A DNA stretch of 64,000 nt from Panulirus ornatus (GCF_036320965.1 NC_092235.1:28651476-28715475); one strand, 5' to 3'. Positions 11,100-23,639 are shown, counted from the stretch's first letter. Numbers and translations are program-made. The notes: generated by a model not told the origin, from the sequence alone.

Positions 11100-11440
11100 C
11101 TTACTTCTTCATCCCACCACTCATACATATACATGCATATACACAGACATATACATATATACACATGTATATATTTGTACTTGTTTGCCTTCATCCATTC
11201 CTGGCGCTACCCCACCGTTCTGGAAAGAGCATTGCTACCCCCTGCTTCAGCGAGGAAGCGCCAAGAAAACAGACAAAGTAGACCACGTTTGTTTTCACTC
11301 AGTCAGTAGCTTTCATGTGTAATACATTGAAACCGCAGCTTGCTATCCATATCCTGGCCCCGTAGACCTTTCCATGGTTTACTCTAACGTTTCACATTCC
11401 CTGGTTCAGTCCTTTGACAGCACGTCTACTCCGGTGCAGA
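11100..11440 (-). mobile_element. LINE family A-like 3' UTR, older variant
   Basis: In reverse complement this contains the order CGTGCTGTCAAAGGACTGAA, a CATGGAAAGG segment, the GGCGCTAC element and the TG-rich block. It matches the variant tail of the copy at 12675-15600 better than the young copies. No ORF. Confidence 0.65.
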
Positions 11441-12055
11441 GGAAATGGGGTAAATAAGAGAATGACATGTGTTTTTGTTAAGAAAGGTAGGTGCATGATG
11501 TTATGTCAGAGAGGTTTATCCATTGGCTTTTCAGATCATATTATGATATATAGATAAACCTTTTACATTGAGTTTTTATGATTAGAAAGGCAACCAAAAG
11601 AGTAGGAGGATATAGTTGAGAAGGTAATGATACGAAGTATAAAAGATATTGATGAAATAGCTGAAGAGAAATTTTCCCCCTTTGACTGTTTTTTCTTTGG
11701 CCACATTAGCGCTGCTACACTAAAAACTTTCACTCACTTTTGTAAGAATATTTTTGTGTGAAATATTCCACAAGTTGATTCACATACCAACTTCCCGATC
11801 TTTTGTCTTTCTTTTGTAAAGGTAGATGGTAGCTGCTTCATTGATATGATGGTTCAAACAGTACTTAGAATTTTACAGGAAATGTTCATAACAATGGTAA
11901 AAGGTGATAAGAGATATATGGAGATGGTTTTTCAGAGGCATTTTCAGGAAGATTTTGTATGTGCCATTTTAATGTGAATATTAAACAATATGGCATTATC
12001 ATTAAAGAACATATGAAATGTGTGATAGTAGCTTATCAAATCTGATTTTCTACAG
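11441..12055. other. Intron, nothing recognised
   Basis: No ORF or repeat supported. Ends in TTTTCTACAG, the acceptor of the next AGFG exon. Confidence 0.5.
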
Positions 12056-12289
12056 ATGGTGGAGGTAGTTGGCCTATACCCAATGGAAGCCATCAAAATT
12101 CATCTGCTGTCTTTGGTTCTTCTTCATCCACAATGAATGGGACAGTGTTTGGCTCCCCAGGAACTTCAACCAGTGTATTTGGTGCTGTTAATGGAGGTAG
12201 CTCAGGAGGAATTAGTGGTGGGGCGTTTGGCACTCCCCCAAACACTAGTAATGCCTGGGCTAACTTCTCAGGTGCTAATCCATTTTCAG
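12056..12289 (+). CDS. AGFG1: AGFG exon with FG and NPF motifs
   Basis: This exon of 234 nt is phase 1 at both ends. The acceptor is TTTTCTACAG and the donor is CAG|GTAAAT at 12290. It encodes 78 residues: Gly/Ser-rich with four FG dipeptides (VFGS, VFGS, VFGA, AFGT), then NAWANFSG, and it ends in ANPFS. FG motifs are nucleoporin-like and NPF is the ligand of EH domains; both are hallmarks of the AGFG family. Because the length is divisible by three and both ends are phase 1, the exon could be skipped without a frameshift. The ATG at 12133 is internal and not a start. Confidence 0.87.
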
Positions 12290-12674
12290 GTAAATCAAAG
12301 ATGTATTATGTTAAAAAGATGTTGTCATGAGATAGACTTGTATGAATCAGCCATATGTATTTGTTTGAGTGTTTGAGAAGTGCATTTCTCAGTAGTTCAA
12401 GTAGGCGGCTCTTCATCAACATCTGAATGTGGGTGCTGCATAATACCTTTTTTTGGGTATGTTATGACTCTTACCAGTTTCCTGTCTTTCAAAACCAGTC
12501 TACCATTGCAGTTATAGTGCTTCCAGTTATCTGCCCTGTTTCATATGCAGAAGACATTGTACCAACAAGAAATCCTATATATGTTATATATAGAGCATAT
12601 TGAGGAGTTTGTGAAAAGATATATCCTTATCTGTGAGGGAAGGAAATGGGTATTTTTTATTGCATAGCAGTCCT
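12290..12674. other. Intron start, nothing recognised
   Basis: Single-copy-looking AT-rich sequence between the exon and a long LINE copy. Confidence 0.4.
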
Positions 12675-15600
12675 AGATTGATGATAATTAGTGCTTATGC
12701 ACCTGGTCATGAGACTGGGTATTAGTGATGGGTGATTTAAATGCGAAGGTGAGTAATGTGGCAGTTGGGGTGTAATTGGTGTAAATGGGGTATTCAGTGT
12801 TGTAAATAGAAATGGTGAAGAGCTTGTGCATTTGTGTACTGATAAAAGACTGGTGATTGGGAATACCTGGTTTAAAAAGAGAGATATACATAAGTATACA
12901 TATGTGAGTAGGAAAGCTGGTCAAAGGGCATTATTGGATTATGTGTTAATTGATAGGTGTGTAAAAGAGAGACTTTTGGATGTTAATGTGCTGAGAGGGG
13001 CAGCTGGAGGTATGTCTGATCATTATCTTGTGGAGCCAAAGGTGAAGATCTGTAGAGGTTTTCAAAAAAGAAGAGTGTTAGGGAGAAGAGTGATGGGAGT
13101 AAGTGAGCTTGGAAAGGGGACTTGTGTGAGGAAGTACCAGGAGAGATTTAGTTTGGAATAGTAAAAGGTGAAAGTAAATGATGTGAGGGGAGTGAGTGAG
13201 GAATAGGGTGTATTTAGGGAAGCAGTGATGGCATGTGCAAAAGATGCATGTGGCTTGAGAAAGGTGGGAGATGGGCAGATTAGAAAGGGTAGTGAGTGGT
13301 AGGATGAATAAGTAAAGTTGTTAGTGAAAGAGAAAAGAGAGGCTTTTGGATGATACTTTCAAGGAAGGAGTGCAAATGACTGGGAGATATATAAAAGAAA
13401 GTGGCAGAAGGTCAAGAGTAAGGTGCGAGGGCTGAAAAAGAGGGTAATTGAGAGTTGGGGTGAAAGAGTATCATTAAACTTTAGGGAGAATAAAAAGATT
13501 TTATGGAAGGAGGTGAATAATGTGCAAAAGACAAGAGAACGAATGGAAAGATTGGTGAAGGGGGAAGTGATAACAGGTAGTGATAGAGTGAAGAGGATAT
13601 AGAGTTAGTATTTTGAAGGTTTGTTGATTGTGTTTGGTGATAGAGTGGCAGATGTATGGTATTTTGGTCAGAGTGGTGTGTGAAGTGAGAGGGTCAGGGA
13701 GAATGGTTTGGTTAAGAGAGAAGAGATGGTGAAAGCCTTGCGGAAAATGAAATCCGACAAGGCGGTGGATTTGGATGGTATTGCAGTTGAATTTATTAAG
13801 AAAGAGTTACTGTTATTGATTGGCTGGTAAGGATATTCATTGTATGTATGGATCATGTTGAAGTGCCTGAGGATAGGCAGAATGCATGTATAGTGCCATT
13901 GTACAAAGGCAAAGGGAGATAAAGGTAAGTGTTCAAACTTCAGAGGCATAAATTTGGTGACTATTCCTGGGAAATTGTATGGGAGGGTATTGTGAGAGGG
14001 TGAAGGCATGTACAGAGCATCAGATTAGGGAGGAGCTGTGTGATTTCAGAAGAGGTAGAGGATGCATGGATCAGGTGTTTGGTTTGAAGAATGTGTTTGT
14101 TTGGTTTGAAGAATGTGTTTGAGAAATATTTAGAAAAACCAATGAATTTGTATGTTGCATTTATGGATCTGGTAAGGGCATGTGACAGGGTTGATAGAGA
14201 TGCTTTGCAGGGTATATGGTGTGGGAAGTAAGCTGCTAGAAGTAGTGAAAAGTTTTTATCAAGGATGTAAGGCGTGTGTATGAGTTGGAAGAGAGGAGAG
14301 TGATTGGTTCCCAGTGAAGGTCGATCAGCAACAGGGGTGTGTGATGCGTCCATGGTTGTTTGATTTGGATGGGGTGGTTAGGGAGGTAGATGCAAGAGTT
14401 AAGAGAGAGGGGAGAGTATGCAGTCTTTTGGGGATAAGTGGGCTTGGGAAGTGTGTCATTTGTTGTTTGCTAATGATACTGCACTGGTGGCTGATTTGAG
14501 TGAGAAACTGCAGAAGTTGGTGACTGAGTTTGGAAAGGTGTGAGAAAGGAGAAAGTTGAGAGTAAATGTGAATAAGAGAAAGGTTATTAGGTTCAGCAGG
14601 GTTGAGGGACAAGTTAGTTGAGATGTAAGTTTGAATGGAGAAAAATTGGAGGAAGCAAAGTGTTTTAGATGTCTGGGAGTGGACTTAGCAGCGAATGGAA
14701 TCGTAGAAGTGGAAGTGAGTCGTAGGGTGGGGCAGGAGGCAAAGGTTGTGGGAGCGAAGAAAAATGTGTGGAAAGAGAGATCATTATCTTGGAGAGCAAA
14801 AATGGGTATGTTTGAAGGAACATTATCATTATGTGGTTGTATGGCATGGGCTATAGATAGGGTTGTATGGAGGAGGGGGATGTGTTGGAAATTCAATGTT
14901 TGAGGACAATATGTGGTGTGAGTTTGTTTGATCAAGTAAGTAACAAAAGGGTGAGAGAGATGTGGTAATAAAAAGATTATGGTTGAAAGAGCAAAAGAGG
15001 GTTTGTTGAAATGGTTTGGTCATATGGAAAGAATGAATGAGGAAAGGTTGACAAAAGAGGATGTATGTGTCAGAGGTGGAGGGAACAAGGAGAAGTAGGA
15101 GACCAGATTGGAGGTGGAAGGGCTTGAACATACAGGAGGGTGAGAGGCATGCAAGGAAGAGAGTGAATTGGAAAGATGTGGTATATTGGGATCAATGCAT
15201 TGTCAATGGACTGAACCAGGGCATGTGAAATGTCTGGGGTAAACCATAGAAAGGTCCATGGGGCCTGAATGTGGATAAGGAGCTTTGGTTTCGGTGCATT
15301 ACACATGAAAGCTAGAGACTCAGTGAGAACAAATGTGGCCTTTTTTTTTTTTTTTTTTTTTGTCTATTTTCCTGGTGCTACCTTGCTGACAGGGGGTGGG
15401 ATAGTGCCAGGAATGGATGAAGGCAAACTAAGTATGAATATGTACATGTGTCTGTATGTATTGTGTGCATTTGTTTATGCATATGTATAAATTGATATGT
15501 TTATGTATATATATGTGTGTATGTATATATGTGTATGAGTGGATGGGTCATTTTTTGCTTGTTTCCTGGCACTGTCTCGCTGATGCAGGAAACAGTGATT
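12675..15600 (+). mobile_element. LINE family A, long degenerate copy (endonuclease end to 3' UTR)
   Basis: This is the longest LINE stretch here. It starts in the C-terminal half of the AP-type endonuclease (about 12720, VLVMGDLNAKV, with the GD-N catalytic motif kept). It continues through LLDYVLIDR and SDHYLV (about 12930-13030), a charged linker, the RT entry KALRKMKSDKAVDLDGI (about 13730), a PLYKGKG-like block (13895), the MDLVRACDRVDRDAL block (14160-14205), QGCVMRPWLF (14330) and the polymerase centre as FAND instead of FADD (about 14463). The C-terminal MLYGCEAW equivalent follows (about 14820). Many stops and frameshifts make it non-functional. A 22-bp duplication at 14079-14120 disrupts the RT. 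The 3' UTR (15225-15600) is the older variant with a T-run at 15342-15361. Confidence 0.85.
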
Positions 15601-15619
15601 ATGTGTAATATAGAATAAT

Positions 15620-16495
15620 GAATAATGGTTCCAATAATGTTATATGGATGCGAGGCATAGGCTATAGATAGGGTTGTGTGGAGGAGGCTGGATGTGTTGG
15701 AAATGAGATGTTTGAGGACAATATGTGGTGTGAGGTGGTTTGATCGAATAAGTAATAATAGGGTAAGAGAGATGTGTGGAAATAAAAAGAGTGTGGTTGA
15801 GAGAGCAGAAGAGGGTGTTTGAAATGGTTTGGTCACATGGAGAGAATGAGTGGGGAAAGATTGACCAAGAGGATATATGTGTCAGAGGTGGAGGGAACGA
15901 AAAGTGGGAGACTAAATTGGAGGTGGAAAGATGGAGTGAAAAAGATTTTGATTGATCGGGGCCTGAACATGCAGGAGGGTGAAAGGCGTGCATGGAACAG
16001 AGTGAATTGGAACGATGTGGTATACCGGGATCAACGTGCTGTCAATGGATTGAACCAGGGCATGTGAAGCATCAGTGGTAAACCATGGAAAGTTGTGTGG
16101 GGCCTGGATGTGGAAAGGGAGCTGTGGTTTCGGTGCATTATTACATGACAGCTAGAGACTGAGTGTGAACGAATGTGGCCTTTGTTGTCTTTTCCTAGCG
16201 CTACCTCGCACACATGAGGGGGGAGGGGGTTGTTATTTCATGTGTGGTGAGGTGGCGATGGGAATGAATAAAGGCAGACAGTATGAATTATGTACGTGTG
16301 TATATATGTATATGTCTGTGTGTATATATATATGTATACGTTGAGATGTATAGGTATGTATATTTGCGTGTGTGGACGTGTATGTATATACACGTGTATG
16401 TGGGTGGGTTGCCATTTTTTCGTCTGTTTCCTTGCACTACCTCGCTAACGCGGGAGACAGTGACAAAGCAAAATAATAATAATAATAATAATAAT
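15620..16495 (+). mobile_element. LINE family A, 5'-truncated copy with (AAT)n tail
   Basis: Starts at the VVPTMLYGCEA block and includes the C-terminal ORF (a frameshift near 15820 splits it; KWFGHMERMSGERLTKR follows). The complete 3' UTR runs to the terminal element CTCGCTAACGCGGG at 16440-16455 and ends in AATAATAAT repeats. It is one of two copies with an undeleted 3' UTR and serves as reference for the 244-bp satellite unit. Confidence 0.87.
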
Positions 16496-16545
16496 ATATA
16501 TGCATATGTTGATATGAATATGTACAGTATATATCTGTATGTATA

Positions 16546-17898
16546 TACACACCTTGATATTGCATTATGCACTAGAGGGCCAACGCATAATCTTATGTTT
16601 AATTCCAGCTCACTATCTCTCGCAGCCAGAGCGCTGAAGTTTTTTTGGTTATCAAGCATCAAGCAGTGATGAGAGGGTTAGAGCTATGAGCATGTCAAGG
16701 GAAATAACCACAGGTTGTCTTTTATCTTTAGTGGGAAGTTGATAAACTTTGATGGTCTCCGAGTTTGTCCCTTCTGATACCCAATTGCTGAAGGTTTTCA
16801 TGCTCTCTAGCCACATTGGGAAAACGAAAGGACTTGGAAAAAGAGCAAATAGCTACATTTATTAATCTGTACAAGGCACAGAAGCCAGTAAGGGAAATAT
16901 CAAGAAAAGTCAGTGCTAGTGTCTGATCTATTCAGGTATGGACACTAAGATTTCGCAACAGCGTGGTAAGGCACCTCCAGCACACAAGGGAAAACCTGGG
17001 AAGTCCCAAAATACTTTACGACACACACTAACCATCCTGAAATATCAGATAGAAGCTAATACATATTTGTCAGCACGAAAATTAAAAGAAGAAACCCAAG
17101 TCCAATTGGTGAAGTGTTAGTAAGGACCGTTCATTAGTGCATCCACGATGATGTTCACTTCAGCTGCCATCATGCCTGAAAGAATCCCATCCTCACCCTT
17201 ATGTAGAGGCACCCTAGGATCACGTTTGCCAAGACATACCTTCAGTGGGATAAGACCAAGTGGAAGCACGTGCTGTGGAGCAACAGAGCCATGTTTTCCA
17301 TGACTGAGAACTGAGTTGTTATGTATATCAGAGAGCTGGGAGTGACCCTCTCAATCCCAAATACACTTCTTATGGTTTGGTTTTTTTTTCATATGGAAGT
17401 GGTGACCTTTTCATACTGCCCAGACATCAAACCATGAATCAGCACAACTATCTCAAGCTAATGATGGGGTGTTTACCAGACTGTTTTCAGAAGTGCCATA
17501 TGGACGTGTTCATGCAGGATGGTGCTCATTGCCATACGGCAAAATTTGTGAAGCAGTGGCCTACTGATTGTGGAATCTACTTCATCAATGATTGGCCTGG
17601 AAATAGCTTAGATATTAATCCAATAGAGAATTTGTGGAGCATCATTAAGTGCCGAATTTCAGGGAAGGGTAGTAGCAGTATCCCAAAGCTTGAGGTCGCC
17701 ATTCATGGAGTGGCATAACTTGGACCCACAGATTCTCAAGAACTTGGTAGAATCGGTGTCTTCACACCTTCAAGAATGTATAGAGAGGAAAGGAAAGCAA
17801 GTTACTTATCAAAACTGTGTATAAATAAAACTAATGAACAATTTATCTTTATTTTTATTCATTGGCTCCCCCATGTATAATGCACATTCGAGGTGTAT
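16546..17898 (+). mobile_element. Tc1/mariner transposon, inactive
   Basis: About 1.35 kb with imperfect terminal inverted repeats: CACCTTGATATTGCATTATG at the left (16550) and the reverse complement of ATAATGCACATTCGAGGTG at the right (17878-17896). The + strand carries a transposase broken by stops and frameshifts. An N-terminal HTH-like segment lies at 16850-17110 (TFINLYKAQKPVREISRKVS). The C-terminal DDE half at 17377-17718 contains VFMQDGAHCHTAKFVKQW and NSLDINPIENLWSIIK. The second D and the E are separated by 35 residues, compatible with a DD35E-type element or one inserted residue in a DD34E enzyme. The flanks on both sides look like old LINE tail, so it probably inserted into one. 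Confidence 0.85.
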
Positions 17899-18055
17899 AT
17901 TTATGTATAGGAGTGGATGGGTTTTTCTTCATCTGTTTCCTGGTGCTAACTTGCTGACACGGGAAATGGCAATCAAGTATAATAATGATAATTATGATAA
18001 TAATAATAATAGTGATAATAATGATAATAATGATAATAATGATAGTATAATATTT
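17899..18055 (+). mobile_element. Old LINE family A tail plus (GATAAT)n microsatellite
   Basis: CATCTGTTTCCTGGTGCTAA, then CTTGCTGACACGGGAAATGG, matches the older tail variant seen near 15565. It is followed at 17980-18055 by an ATAATGATAAT microsatellite. Confidence 0.65.
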
Positions 18056-19249
18056 ATATATTTTATTTATTTTGCTTTGTTACTGACTCCTGCATTAGCG
18101 AGGTAGCGCAAGGAAACAGACGAAAAAATGGCAACCCACCCACATACACGTGTATATACATACACGTCCACACGCAAATTTACATACCTATACATCTCAA
18201 TGTATACATATATATACACTCACACAGACATATACATATATACATATGTACATAATTCATACTGTCTGCCTTTATTCATTCCCATCGCCACCTCGCCACA
18301 CATGGAATAACAACCCCCTCCCCCCTCGTGTGTGAGGTAGCACTAGGAAAAGACAACAAAGGCCCCATTCATTCACACTCAGTCTCTAGCTGTCATGTAA
18401 TAATGCACCGAAACCACAGCTCCCTTTCCACATCCAGGCCCCACAGAACTTTCCATGGTTTACCCCAGACGCTTCACATGCCCTGGCTCAATCCATTGAC
18501 AGCACATCAACCCTGGTATACCACATCGTTCCAATTCACTCTATTCCATGCACGCCTTTCACCCTCCGGCATGTTCAGGCTCCGATCACTCAAAATCTTT
18601 TTCACTCCACCTTTCCACCTCCAATTTGGTCTCCCACTTGTCTTCGTTCCCTCCACCTCTGACACATATATATCCTCTTTGTCAATCTTTCCTCACTCAT
18701 TCTCTCCATGTGACCAAACCATTTCAAAACACCCTCTTCTAATCTCTCAACCACACTCTTTTTTTATTACCACACATCTCTCTTACCCTATTATTACTTA
18801 CACGATCAAACCACCTCACACCACATATTATCCTCAAACGTCTCATTTCCAGCACATCCACCCTCCTCCGCACAACTCTATCCATAGCCCATGCCTCGCA
18901 ACCATACAACATTGTTGGAACCACTATTCCTTCAAACATACCCATTTTTGCTTTCCGAGATAATGTTCTCGACTTCCACGCATTCTTCAAGGCTCCCAGA
19001 ATTTTTGCCCCCTCCCCCACCCTATGATTCACTTCTGCTTCCATGGTTCCATCCGCTGCCAGATCCACTCCCAGATATCTAAAACACTTCACTTCCTCCA
19101 GTTTTTCTCCATTCAAACTTACCTCCCAATTGACGTGATCCTCCACCTTACTGTACCTAATAACCTTGCTCTTATTCACATTTACACTCAATTTTCACAC
19201 ACTTTACCAAACTCAGTCACCAGCTTCTGCAGTTTCTCACATGAATCAG
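18056..19249 (-). mobile_element. LINE family A copy, minus strand
   Basis: Read on the minus strand from 19249: it starts just after the polymerase centre (LADSCEKLQ region), then KSKVIRYSKVEDHVNWEVSL, CFRYLGVDLAADGTMEAEVN, LYGCEAWAMDRVV and MCGNKK with a frameshift near 18740. The C-terminus and full 3' UTR end at the terminal element and an AAAT-rich tail at 18057-18090. It lies just upstream of AGFG exon 19518-19634 in the opposite orientation. Confidence 0.88.
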
Positions 19250-19262
19250 CCATGGGGGGGGG

Positions 19263-19303
<41 letters not shown>
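19250..19303. repeat. (G)n and (TAG)n microsatellite
   Basis: A G-run at 19254-19263 is followed by about 13 TAG units, at the 5' breakpoint of the minus-strand LINE. Confidence 0.9.
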
Positions 19304-19321
19304 ATGAATGTATATATATAT

Positions 19322-19470
19322 ACCCTAGCCAGGTACCCATTTTACCAACCAACTCCTAGGGATGGATGAAGTGTTGGGTTGACTGTGGAACGACTGCTGT
19401 AACCAGAATTTGAACCTATGTGCTTGACCCTGGGCAGCCTGTAAATGCATCAGTTGATGGGCAAGTGGTT
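19322..19470 (-). repeat. tRNA-derived-looking SINE, minus orientation
   Basis: The reverse complement carries a box-B-like GTTTGAAC segment followed by a body ending in AAATGGGTACCTGG. The same body (TAAATAGGTACTTGG) and box-B-like GGGTTTGAATCC are at 60285-60435. Together they suggest a tRNA-headed SINE family. Confidence 0.6.
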
Positions 19471-19517
19471 TAGAGTTCCTTATATTGTTATTGATTTATG
19501 ATTCCCTCTTGTTTCAG

Positions 19518-19634
19518 TAGGGTGTAATAATGGAGCTGCAGCTGCGTGGATAAATGGAGGAAGTTCGTTGGGATCTGCAGCTCACACACAGCAGGGATTT
19601 GGTTCAGTTGTCCAGCCTAATCCCTTTGGAACAA
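19518..19634 (+). CDS. AGFG1: AGFG short cassette exon with FG and NPF motifs
   Basis: This exon of 117 nt is phase 1 at both ends and lies between TTGTTTCAG and the donor A|GTAAGT at 19635. It encodes 39 residues: AAAAWINGGSS, then GFGSVVQ, ending PNPFGT. The acceptor is a tandem NAGNAG (CAGTAG, 19515-19520). Using the second AG would drop a single valine and keep the frame. Length and phase allow in-frame skipping. The upstream flank is a minus-strand LINE copy and the downstream flank (19838 onward) carries plus-strand LINE pieces. Confidence 0.82.
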
Positions 19635-19837
19635 GTAAGTGTATTTTTGTAAAAATTCTAGTTTGTGTTTAGTGTTGATTGTTAGTAGTGATTGTTCCAA
19701 TCATATTAAGGAAAATGTTATGCATGGATTACTAAGGGGGTTACAGTAACCAAAATTTACCAAATTATTTTTTACGATTTTTTATATTAGTAAAAACTTT
19801 TTACTGCATATATTAGTTTTCCATTTACCCTTTATAT

Positions 19838-19978
19838 TCTTATGTATATGTGCATGTGTGGACGTGTATGTATATACATGTGTATGTGGGTGGGTTAGGC
19901 CATTCTTTCATCTGTTTCCTTGCGCTACCTCGCTAACGCGGGAGACCGACAAAGTATAATAAATAGATAAATGAAATA
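19838..19978 (+). mobile_element. LINE family A terminal tail only
   Basis: Contains only the last about 130 bp of the 3' UTR: the TG block, GGGTGGGTTAGGCCATTC, CGCTACCTCGCTAACGCGGG and a TAATAAATA tail. Either a strongly 5'-truncated LINE or a tail-derived short element. Confidence 0.8.
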
Positions 19979-19999
19979 TTGTCAGTACCACTCAGTCTC

Positions 20000-20900
20000 T
20001 CCAAGTGCTTCTGACAAATATATTATTAAGCAGACACCTGATCTGCACTCTTTATACCTCACCTGAGGTGATATTGCTCCTCTCCTATCAAATGCTAAGT
20101 GCATGCCATCACCCTTTCATTCACCACTCTCTCTTACACCTTACCTGGTGCAATATTCTTGACAGACCTAAAAATCTGTAATTTGAACTGTCACTTTGTT
20201 CCCACTGCTTTTAGACTATATAAGGGCAATATGCAAGCATTCTGCTTGTATGAAGGCACCTCACCTTCAGCTATATTAAAATCAGAGCCTGACTCGTTAA
20301 TCATTAGCACTGTTACCTCATCTTGAGAAACTCAGCTGTAATCCCATCCACTCTTGCCAATGTGCCACACTATATTCATAAAGTTTTCACTACCTCTTTT
20401 CTTTCTAGCTTTCCATTTGTCATAGCACTCTTTCTGCATGTTTGTTCATCCCAGACACACCTTATCCACCTTCTTGTCATTCAACAGGGTTAAAGAATGC
20501 TCACTTCTTATCCTCTCACTTCTTATCCTCTTCACATTTTCCATGCCTGTTACCACTTCTGCTTCCTTCATCATTGCTCCATTTATTCTTTTACTTTTTT
20601 TTTCACTGTTCATATCCATCCAAAACATTTTCTTATTGTCACTGATGATCATCAGACTCTGTGTCACCCCAGTCCCCATTTAGCTTCTTTTTTTTTAAGA
20701 ACATCAGGACTGTCACCCAATCCCCCCATTTACTTATTATTTTTAAGGTCATCAGTACTCTGTCTCTCCATCCTCCATTTACCCTACTTTTCTTTTCCCT
20801 GTTTATCTTCTGTTTGTCCTAATCACTTGCACTCCATTCCTATGGATTCCATCCATACACCTCCCTTTTATCTTTCAGTAGTGATGTAACTCCTCATGAA
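20000..20900 (-). pseudogene. Old LINE relic (linker to RT), related to family A
   Basis: Minus-strand reading gives degenerate counterparts of the family A endonuclease-RT linker (about 20760-20880, pyrimidine-rich on +), the PLYKGKG-SECSNYRGI region (about 20160-20260) and the region around TEHQIGEEQCGF and DQVF (20040-20130). There are multiple stops. The CT-rich ORFs on + are shadows of this relic. Confidence 0.6.
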
Positions 20901-22869
20901 TATTGATATGAGCTAATTAGTGCCTTTAGTTGGATATTTTATGAATTATTTCACATCTCAGTCTCAACGTTGTGTTCTGTTGGCTAAGGTGGCAGTGCAC
21001 AATCATTTTTTCCTATTGTCAGTCATATTCCAGCCATGCCAGAGTGCAGATTTTTATGAGTTTTCTTGGATTTGGAGGACCAGGCAATTGACCTGAATTA
21101 TTTGTTATTGATGATCTGCCTTCTGATTGTGTGGAGAATGATTTTTTTGACATTAACTATTCTTGAATTATAAGCTGACAGAGAGAGGCAGGAGAAATTT
21201 GTTGAAAGTGGAGACAGTGTTGCCAACACCCACCTGACTTTACACCACTTTGTGATTGGTGCAGCTGGTAACTTAAAGACTTATGATTTTGCTGTTAAAA
21301 AGAAATTAGCAATTATTCATTATGCATGTCATCAGAAATAAATTTGTTAAATAAGGTAAAACATATTAATGATCATTAATGAATATTGAACATAGATACA
21401 AAAAATAAATGATGGGCATGTGCGTGGCAATTCACTTGACATTCAGGGCTTTCTCCCACACTTTTTTGCCTGTTGTGCTAAAATATCTACAAAATTTGTA
21501 CATATTATTAGAGTGAATGTATTGGGTGAAATATACATCAGATTTATTTTTTATTATTTTCATGGGAATATCTTTGAAATGGTAAGGTTAAATACTGTAT
21601 GAAATAACTTGAAAAATGTGACTTTTGATGTTTGGAAAGGAACACAAAAAGAGTCGTTTAAGAGTTAACTTTCTCATTGTGACACCCACTATCCTTTCTC
21701 ATACTTCCACATCCCATTTTCCACATGTTGTGCTCTTCATCTTCAGATTTAAACTGTTTCCCCTAATACCTTCCACTTCTTTTCCTTTCTTCTCATTTCA
21801 CTTACAGTTCTCCTAATTATTCTTCACTAAATCTTTTTAGGTGTCTCTGCACCCAGTCCATTTACCCAGGCTTGCTTACTTTAATTGCTTTTTTGAGACA
21901 TATTTCCTTTCCTCTTCACTTGTAGAGTATTAAGACAAAAATCATGTGTTTATTGGTAATTGGTATATCATTCCAAAACCATACAGACAACTTCTTTGCT
22001 AAAAGATTTGACCCTGTATTAATGCATTTCACAAAAAATTTTCCAATTACTATATTACATATTTCTGATATTCTTGGCAGCTTTCTATAGGATGTGGGGT
22101 AAGTACTGAAATTTTTTTCTTTAATAGATATGGTAGTTAAAGTGTGTTTTAGGTGTACCTTCTGATTACTGTCAACTGAGTACAGTTGTTGCACTGTCAT
22201 TAGAGTGTGTACTGGTGTATTGACGATTTTTGTCTTTTCTATAATTATTTGTCCGTTGGCATGTTCTCTAATTTCTCTAAATGTATGGGTATATTTTTCA
22301 CTTCAGTAGACTGTATCTCTGCAAGTGCAGATAGTATCAAAATAAAGTTTTTATGATTAAAATTGTTACCCATATGTACCTGCCCTTTTCTATGTAGAAA
22401 TGACTTCTTGCTGACTTGCCAGACCATAGAATTTAAGTATTTTACACAGCATGGTGTTTATGAAAGAAATTGAAATAAAACCTCCAGCATTGCACTCAAG
22501 AATTATTAATCTAAATTTCGGTGTCTGTGTCTACCATGAGCCCTCTTGTCTCTTTTCTTCCCTTGAGTCTCTTTGTAAATGCTTTTTCTCAGGATTTGCA
22601 TGTAATATTACAATGTAACATTGTAGATAAAAGGGGATATGCTGAAAGTGGTCATGCTTTACACCTTTTACCTTCAACCTTTGTCCAACCACTGTTTCTT
22701 TCTCAGAATGCACCTGTTGTGTATTGTCCTTTACATGGGGTGATAAAGCACTGCAGATGGGAACAAGACATTCTGATGTTTTGTATGTGGTTGTTTATAT
22801 TTTTTATAACAATGGTAGCATTGCTTCTTATACTTTTGGATTACTGGACTTGTGGCTGAACAGCGAGTG
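20901..22869. other. Intron, nothing recognised
   Basis: Part of the 20.5-kb AGFG intron. A pyrimidine-rich stretch lies at 21660-21850. The ORF at 22521-22859 has a hydrophobic end but no start context, homology or splice support that I can see. Confidence 0.45.
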
Positions 22870-23050
22870 AAAAGTCACATTTGGCAAGGCTGTATCATTA
22901 TTAGTTGATGAAAGGGGAGTACAGTCTCATCAAGGAACTTCTTGCTCCAAAAGAATCCATCTTTTCCCATCCATGCTTCTTATTTTAGTGTTGCTCTGAA
23001 GCTGCAATAGCTCCATGTTAGGGGTCCTGGGGTAAAATAGCATTGATATA
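22870..23050 (+). repeat. Interspersed repeat, family E
   Basis: Contains TTTGGCAAGGCTGTATCATT, identical to 63072-63091 over those 20 bases, then GAGTACAGTCTCATCAA, and ends with GGGGTCCTGGGG shared with 5130-5315. Confidence 0.65.
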
Positions 23051-23639
23051 ATCTTATCCTTTTTGTGCTTCTCTCCGTTTTTTGTTAACAGAAAATACAT
23101 TTTCATACTTTTCTACACTACAGTTTCATTCTTGACATTCTTGATTTATTAGATTTTATATTGCCCATTTTCTGCTCGTGCAAACCCCCCAAAATCTCAT
23201 TATTTTTGATGCAGTTAAAGATGCCAAAGTGAAACTTGGGCCATTGTGTTTGGGTATGTGCATTTATATCTGCTTTTGGTTCAAAAACACATGGGCACAG
23301 TGTCTCTGTACCTGAAAATCCGTTTTGAGCTTCATGATGAAATTGGCAAAACATGAAATATCTGACAAAACTTGAAATATCGGAGATTGGTTATTTTAGG
23401 CTTAGTGAAAAGTACCACAGGGAAATGTACAAGATGCTTATTTATTAATAAAAGTGAGTGCATTTATCAGTTCAAGATATAAAGATAATATGGATGATGA
23501 GATATGTAACTACTTTAAGAGAAATAGCATTACAGTTATTAATGTAACATTAGAAAATATATACTTTAATCAGAGCACTAACCCAGCTCAGAGAAAACTT
23601 AGAACCAGAACCAGATTGACTGACATTGACCTAAGACAG

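Noticed and set aside
12133..12330. Separate small ORF starting at 12133
   Set aside because: It is the interior of an AGFG exon (12056-12289) read on into the intron.
22521..22859. 112-codon ORF with a hydrophobic C-terminus
   Set aside because: No homology, splice or promoter support, and a repeat (family E) begins just after it.
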